Shown in pieces: positions 59,130-64,000 of a DNA stretch of 64,000 nt. This DNA is from Globodera rostochiensis (taxonomy: Eukaryota; Nematoda; Chromadorea; Rhabditida; Heteroderidae). The stretch lies in the NCBI GenBank assembly GCA_018350325.1, contig JAEVLN010000010.1:2108001-2172000 (forward strand), in the 5' to 3' direction. The number at the start of each line of letters is the position of its first letter. Position 1 is the first letter of the stretch. A program made the translations under genes and the position numbers. Under the pieces are notes generated by a model. It was not told the DNA's origin. It ran no database searches and saw nothing but the letters and a program-made list of their open reading frames with translations.

Positions 59130-59987
59130 ATGACAACGAAATCAACGGCGGCTACGATTGAACGGCTGCGTTATTTGTCCACACGTCACGGAATTCCCGA
59201 GACGTTAGTTTCAGACAACGGAACACAGTTCACGAGTAACGAATTCGCCAAGTTTACATTGGCAAACGGCATCGATCATTTGTTTTCGGCCCCGTACAAT
59301 CCCATGTCAAACGGGCAAGCCGAAAGATTCGTGGACACATTCAAGCGAGCTTTCAGGAAATTAAAAGGGGAGGGAGTGCCGTCTAGTAAAGAAATTTTGG
59401 AAACATTCCTGGTTACCTACAGGACGACCCCAAACGACTCTCTAGCGGGGACAAAATCTCCTGCTGAAATGCTCCTTGGCCGAAAGCCGAGGATCACGCT
59501 GGATTTATTAAGGCCACCACCGCCCCAACCCTACTCGCGAGATGATCCGATGGAACGGAACTTCAATCGTCGGTTTGGTACCCGCCCGCAAAACTTTGCC
59601 TCTCATGAAGCAGTGTTCGCGCGCCACCGTCTCTCGCAGAACTGGAAGGCTGGGATCATCGACGGCGGTAGCGGTGTCATTTACACTGTTCGATTCCCCG
59701 AGGGATCAACTGGTCGCTATCATGCGAATCAGTTGAGACGGCGCCACTCGCCGAAGCCTACGGAGGACCCACTGGACATTTTGAACAAGGCGTTCAACTT
59801 GCCTGCCCCACAGCAACCCCCGGTCGAACCATGTGGGGAGGTCGAACCCGAATTTGGGAACCAGGGAAACGAGGACAGGCCGAATGGGGAGAATGCCCCA
59901 CCGGTTCAGTGCTCTCCAGAAGAGCCACCACACCGACAATACCCGAAGCGCCAGCGCCGAAGCCCTGTGCGCTTCACCCCGGGCTGA
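59130..59987 (+). pseudogene. Truncated Ty3/gypsy integrase, internal copy 1
   Basis: 285 codons starting inside the catalytic core. Visible motifs are HGIPETLVSDNGTQF (second catalytic Asp at residue 29) and SNGQAERF (Glu at residue 65), the D-35-E spacing of retroviral-type integrases; the first catalytic Asp and the zinc-binding HHCC domain are absent. A GPY/F-like module (GSTGRYHANQLRRR) and a Pro-rich tail follow. It cannot be an active enzyme. The upstream leader is joined to integrase by deletion near 59130. Confidence 0.85.
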
Positions 59988-60562
59988 CACGTTCCAACCA
60001 AAAGGGGGAGGTGTTCGGGTGAAAGCACCCGACGACATTCAAACCCATTTATCTGTTTGTTGCCCACCCACCATTTAGTCCTTCCTCTGACCCATTCCCT
60101 CCATTGTTTATGGGTGTCTGCCCTCCCACTACGGAGTCAGACACACCCCCGTTTTGCATTACCTGTGACCTATGAGTTATTGGTCATTCTTTTCCCTTTT
60201 TACTTATTGTTTGATGCAGTCGAATTGACTGCATCTTATCTCCTTCTGTCGACCTTTTATTTGTTTGGCAATAAACGTATTTTATTATAACTGTTCGGCC
60301 ATTTGACTATTCCCGGCCTTACCCGGACCGAACAGATTGGCGACGCCCGTTCTGAATTCGAACAGAAACGGAAATAAAGCAATTGCGGACAGGTCCCGAA
60401 TTGCCGTACTACACTCGTCGGACCAAAAACATTTCATCGTTTTCAACCCGTTTAATCCGCTAGGTGCGGTTAAACGTGATTCGTCAAAAACCGAGTATAC
60501 CCTAGGCGGGAGAAAGGTCTGCCAGGTGCAACTCATTTTCGAAATATCCGGAGATATTCGAG

Positions 60563-61420
60563 ATGACAACGAAATCAACGGCGGCTACGATTGAACGGCT
60601 GCGTTATTTGTCCACACGTCACGGAATTCCCGAGACGTTAGTTTCAGACAACGGAACACAGTTCACGAGTAACGAATTCGCCAAGTTTACATTGGCAAAC
60701 GGCATCGATCATTTGTTTTCGGCCCCGTACAATCCCATGTCAAACGGGCAAGCCGAAAGATTCGTGGACACATTCAAGCGAGCTTTCAGGAAATTAAAAG
60801 GGGAGGGAGTGCCGTCTAGTAAAGAAATTTTGGAAACATTCCTGGTTACCTACAGGACGACCCCAAACGACTCTCTAGCGGGGACAAAATCTCCTGCTGA
60901 AATGCTCCTTGGCCGAAAGCCGAGGATCACGCTGGATTTATTAAGGCCACCACCGCCCCAACCCTACTCGCGAGATGATCCGATGGAACGGAACTTCAAT
61001 CGTCGGTTTGGTACCCGCCCGCAAAACTTTGCCTCTCATGAAGCAGTGTTCGCGCGCCACCGTCTCTCGCAGAACTGGAAGGCTGGGATCATCGACGGCG
61101 GTAGCGGTGTCATTTACACTGTTCGATTCCCCGAGGGATCAACTGGTCGCTATCATGCGAATCAGTTGAGACGGCGCCACTCGCCGAAGCCTACGGAGGA
61201 CCCACTGGACATTTTGAACAAGGCGTTCAACTTGCCTGCCCCACAGCAACCCCCGGTCGAACCATGTGGGGAGGTCGAACCCGAATTTGGGAACCAGGGA
61301 AACGAGGACAGGCCGAATGGGGAGAATGCCCCACCGGTTCAGTGCTCTCCAGAAGAGCCACCACACCGACAATACCCGAAGCGCCAGCGCCGAAGCCCTG
61401 TGCGCTTCACCCCGGGCTGA
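60563..61420 (+). pseudogene. Truncated Ty3/gypsy integrase, internal copy 2
   Basis: Identical in translation to 59130-59987 with the same 5' truncation, so the internal deletion came before the tandem duplication. Confidence 0.85.
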
Positions 61421-61767
61421 CACGTTCCAACCAAAAGGGGGAGGTGTTCGGGTGAAAGCACCCGACGACATTCAAACCCATTTATCTGTTTGTTGCCCAC
61501 CCACCATTTAGTCCTTCCTCTGACCCATTCCCTCCATTGTTTATGGGTGTCTGCCCTCCCACTACGGAGTCAGACACACCCCCGTTTTGCATTACCTGTG
61601 ACCTATGAGTTATTGGTCATTCTTTTCCCTTTTTACTTATTGTTTGATGCAGTCGAATTGACTGCATCTTATCTCCTTCTGTCGACCTTTTATTTGTTTG
61701 GCAATAAACGTATTTTATTATAACTGTTCGGCCATTTGACTATTCCCGGCCTTACCCGGACCGAACA

Positions 61768-64000
61768 GTCTTCTGGACCAGAAATAGGTTTTCCGGAAAG
61801 ACAGTATGAACTAGAATTTGTTATTTGATGTTCTGGAAATTCAGAATGCACCAGAATTTGTTATTTAATCTCCATTAAATCCTGAATGCACCAGAATTTG
61901 CTGTTCCGGAAAGCTATCTGGACCAGAATAGGTTTTCCGGAAAGACAGTATGAACAAGAATTTGTTATTTGATGTTCTGGAAATCCAGAATGCACCAGAA
62001 TTTGTTATTTAATCTTGAGTAAATCCAGAATGCACCAGAATTTGTTGTTCCGGAAAGCCATCTGGACCAGAAATAGGTTTTCCGGAAAGGCAGTATGAAC
62101 AAGAATTTGTTATTTGATGTTCTGGAAATCCAGAATGCACCAGAATTTGTTATTTAATCTTGAGTAAATCCAGAATGCACCAGAATTTGTTATTTAATCA
62201 TCAGGAAATCCAGAATGCACCAGAATTTGCTGTTCCGGAAGATCTGGACCAGAATAGGTATTCGGAAAGCCAGTATGCACCAGAATTCGTTATTTGCTGT
62301 TCCGGAAAGCGATCTGAACCAGAAATAGGTTTTCCGGAAAGACAGTATGAAGATTTGTTATTTGATGTTCTAGAAATCCAGAATGCACCAGAATTTGTTG
62401 TTCCGGAAAGCCATCCGGACCAGAAATAGGTTTTCCGGAAAGATTAGTATGCACCTGAATTGTTATTTAATCATCAGTAAATCCAGAATGCACCAGAATT
62501 TGCTGTCCCGGAAAGTCTTCTGGACCAGAAATAGGTTTTCCGGAAAGACAGTATGAACTAGAATTTGTTATTTGATGTTCTGGAAATTCTGAATGCACCA
62601 GAATTTGTTATTTAATCATCAGTAAATCCAGAATGCACCAGAATTTGCTGTTCCGGAAAGCCATCTGGACCAGAAATAGGTTTTCCGGAAAGACAGTATG
62701 AACAAGAATTTGTTATTTAATCTTGAGTAAATCCAGAATGCACCAGAATTTGCTGTTCCGGAAGATCTGGACCAGAATAGGTATTCGGAAAGTCAGTATG
62801 CACCAGAATTCGTTATTTGCTGTTCCGGAAAGCCATCTGGACCAGAAATAGGTTTTCCGGAAAGGCAGTATGAACAAGAATTTGTTATTTGATGTTCTGG
62901 AAATCCAGAATGCACCAGATTTTGTTGTTCCGGAAAGCCATCTGGACCAGAAATAGGTTTTCCGGAAAGATTAGTATGCACCTGAATTGTTATTTAATCA
63001 TCAGTAAATCCAGAATGCACCAGAATTTGCTGTTCCGGAAGATCTGGACCAGAATAGGTATTCGGAAAGTCAGTATGCACCAGAATTCGTTATTTGCTGT
63101 TCCGGAAAGCCATCTGGACCAGAAATAGGTTTTCCGGAAAGGCAGTATAAACAAGAATTTGTTATTTGATGTTCTGGAAATCCAGAATGCACCAGAATTT
63201 GTTATTTAATCTTGAGTAAATCCAGAATGCACCAGAATTTGTTATTTAATCATCAGGAAATCCAGAATGCACCAGAATTTGCTGTTCCGGAAGATCTGGA
63301 CCAGAATAGGTATTCGGAAAGCCAGTATGCACCAGAATTCGTTATTTGCTGTTCCGGAAAGCGATCTGAACCAGAAATAGGTTTTCCGGAAAGACAGTAT
63401 GAAGATTTGTTATTTGATGTTCTAGAAATCCAGAATGCACCAGAATTTGTTGTTCCGGAAAGCCATCCGGACCAGAAATAGGTTTTCCGGAAAGATTAGT
63501 ATGCACCTGAATTGTTATTTAATCATCAGTAAATCCAGAATGCACCAGAATTTGCTGTCCCGGAAAGTCTTCTGGACCAGAAATAGGTTTTCCGGAAAGA
63601 CAGTATGAACTAGAATTTGTTATTTGATGTTCTGGAAATTCTGAATGCACCAGAATTTGTTATTTAATCATCAGTAAATCCAGAATGCACCAGAATTTGC
63701 TGTTCCGGAAGATCTGGACCAGAATAGGTATTCGGAAAGTCAGTATGCACCAGAATTCGTTATTTGATGTTCTGGAAATTCTGAATGCACCAGAATTTGT
63801 TATTTAATCATCAGTAAATCCAGAATGCACCAGAATTTGCTGTTCCGGAAAGCCATCTGGACCAGAAATAGGTTTTCCGGAAAGACAGTATGAACAAGAA
63901 TTTGTTATTTAATCTTGAGTAAATCCAGAATGCACCAGAATTTGTTATTTAATCATCAATAAATCCAGAATGCACCAGAATTTGCTGTTCCGGAAAGCCA
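61768..64000. repeat. Satellite array with 1052-bp higher-order repeat
   Basis: Composite units made of A-type (TGTTCCGGAAAGCCATCTGG then GGTTTTCCGGAAAGACAGTA) and B-type (TTATTTAATCATCAGTAAAT) blocks, all sharing CCAGAATGCACCAGAATTTG. The order of variants at about 61985-62930 repeats at 63037-63980 with offset 1052. The array runs past the window end. Confidence 0.9.

Larger units (their letters stand above)
58579..61767 (+). mobile_element. Ty3/gypsy-type LTR retrotransposon, internally deleted and tandemly duplicated
   Basis: The order is LTR-internal-LTR-internal-LTR with a 1433-bp period. LTRs are 58579-58901, 60012-60334 and 61445-61767 (323 bp, TGTTCGG to CCGAACA), each with an AATAAA signal. 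A 5-bp duplication GTCTT (58574-58578 and 61768-61772) marks one insertion into satellite DNA. A primer-binding site follows LTR1 (TGGCGACGCCCGTTC from 58905), and a polypurine tract AAAAGGGGGAGG precedes LTR2 and LTR3. Each 1110-bp internal part keeps only the 3' half of integrase; gag, protease, reverse transcriptase and RNase H are missing. The duplicated form most simply arose by unequal recombination between LTRs. Confidence 0.9.

Noticed and set aside
58904..59161. Open frame after the first LTR as a gag start
   Set aside because: It has no ATG near its beginning and no gag or zinc-knuckle motif; it is more likely leader DNA joined to integrase by the deletion.
59160..61420. An active retrotransposon
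   Set aside because: Reverse transcriptase, protease and the N-terminal half of integrase are missing from both internal copies.
62160..63481. Plus-strand frames in the satellite array
   Set aside because: Same sequence at 1052-bp offset as part of the higher-order repeat; no start context, introns or conservation.

Overview
The window looks like nuclear DNA of a nematode. It is AT-rich, its genes have many introns with GT..AG (and some GC..AG) borders and short T-rich 3' splice sites, it carries a large Patched/Dispatched-type membrane protein gene of a kind expanded in nematodes, and its first 120 bases contain degenerate copies of the nematode telomere hexamer TTAGGC in both orientations. 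Several small multi-exon genes encode proteins with signal peptides and no recognised domain; such families are common in parasitic nematodes, but a plant- or animal-parasitic species is only an inference.

Layout. (1) 1-20.9 kb is a repeat-dominated tandem segmental duplication. Unit 1 (about 1.9-8.7 kb) and unit 2 (about 8.8-18.7 kb) each carry a TATA-box/mini-ORF/60-bp tandem-repeat element, a tRNA-like sequence inside an inverted repeat, and a five-exon minus-strand gene for a secreted protein (5093-7922 and 14906-17668; 302 and 291 aa by my splice models). The first two exons of that gene lie between long inverted-repeat arms. Two further mini-ORF elements follow at 18.7 and 20.2 kb. Unit 2 was later hit by an hAT-like and a Mutator-like non-autonomous transposon; unit 1 keeps both empty sites. 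(2) 21.3-23.5 kb is a three-exon minus-strand gene for a 304-aa secreted protein, with a 360-bp palindrome just upstream of its start. (3) 26.7-36.3 kb is a plus-strand gene of about 25 exons for a Patched/Dispatched-family protein with two transporter halves and a disordered C-terminal tail; small transposons sit in its introns. (4) 36.9-38.2 kb is a three-exon minus-strand gene for a 197-aa protein with an NC-x-HW motif resembling LRAT/NlpC-P60 enzymes and an N-myristoylation-like start. (5) 38-57 kb is a second array: three paralogues of a five-exon secreted-protein gene (41.1, 47.2 and 52.1 kb), each preceded by a 27-bp-type minisatellite and a GC-rich block, the first and third followed by broken copies of the first exon of the LRAT-like gene. 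All three paralogues have frame breaks at different places, and copy 1 is a mosaic of copies 2 and 3, as expected from gene conversion. (6) 57.5-64 kb is a satellite array with a 1052-bp higher-order repeat, into which an internally deleted Ty3/gypsy-type LTR retrotransposon inserted and then tandemly duplicated (LTR-int-LTR-int-LTR).

No bacterial-type operons, CRISPR arrays or rRNA genes are visible. The strongest coding evidence comes from comparing paralogues: reading frames keep phase and indels come in threes in the secreted-protein gene pair and in the mini-ORFs. Gene functions beyond the Patched-family protein, the retroelement integrase and, tentatively, the LRAT-like protein could not be assigned.
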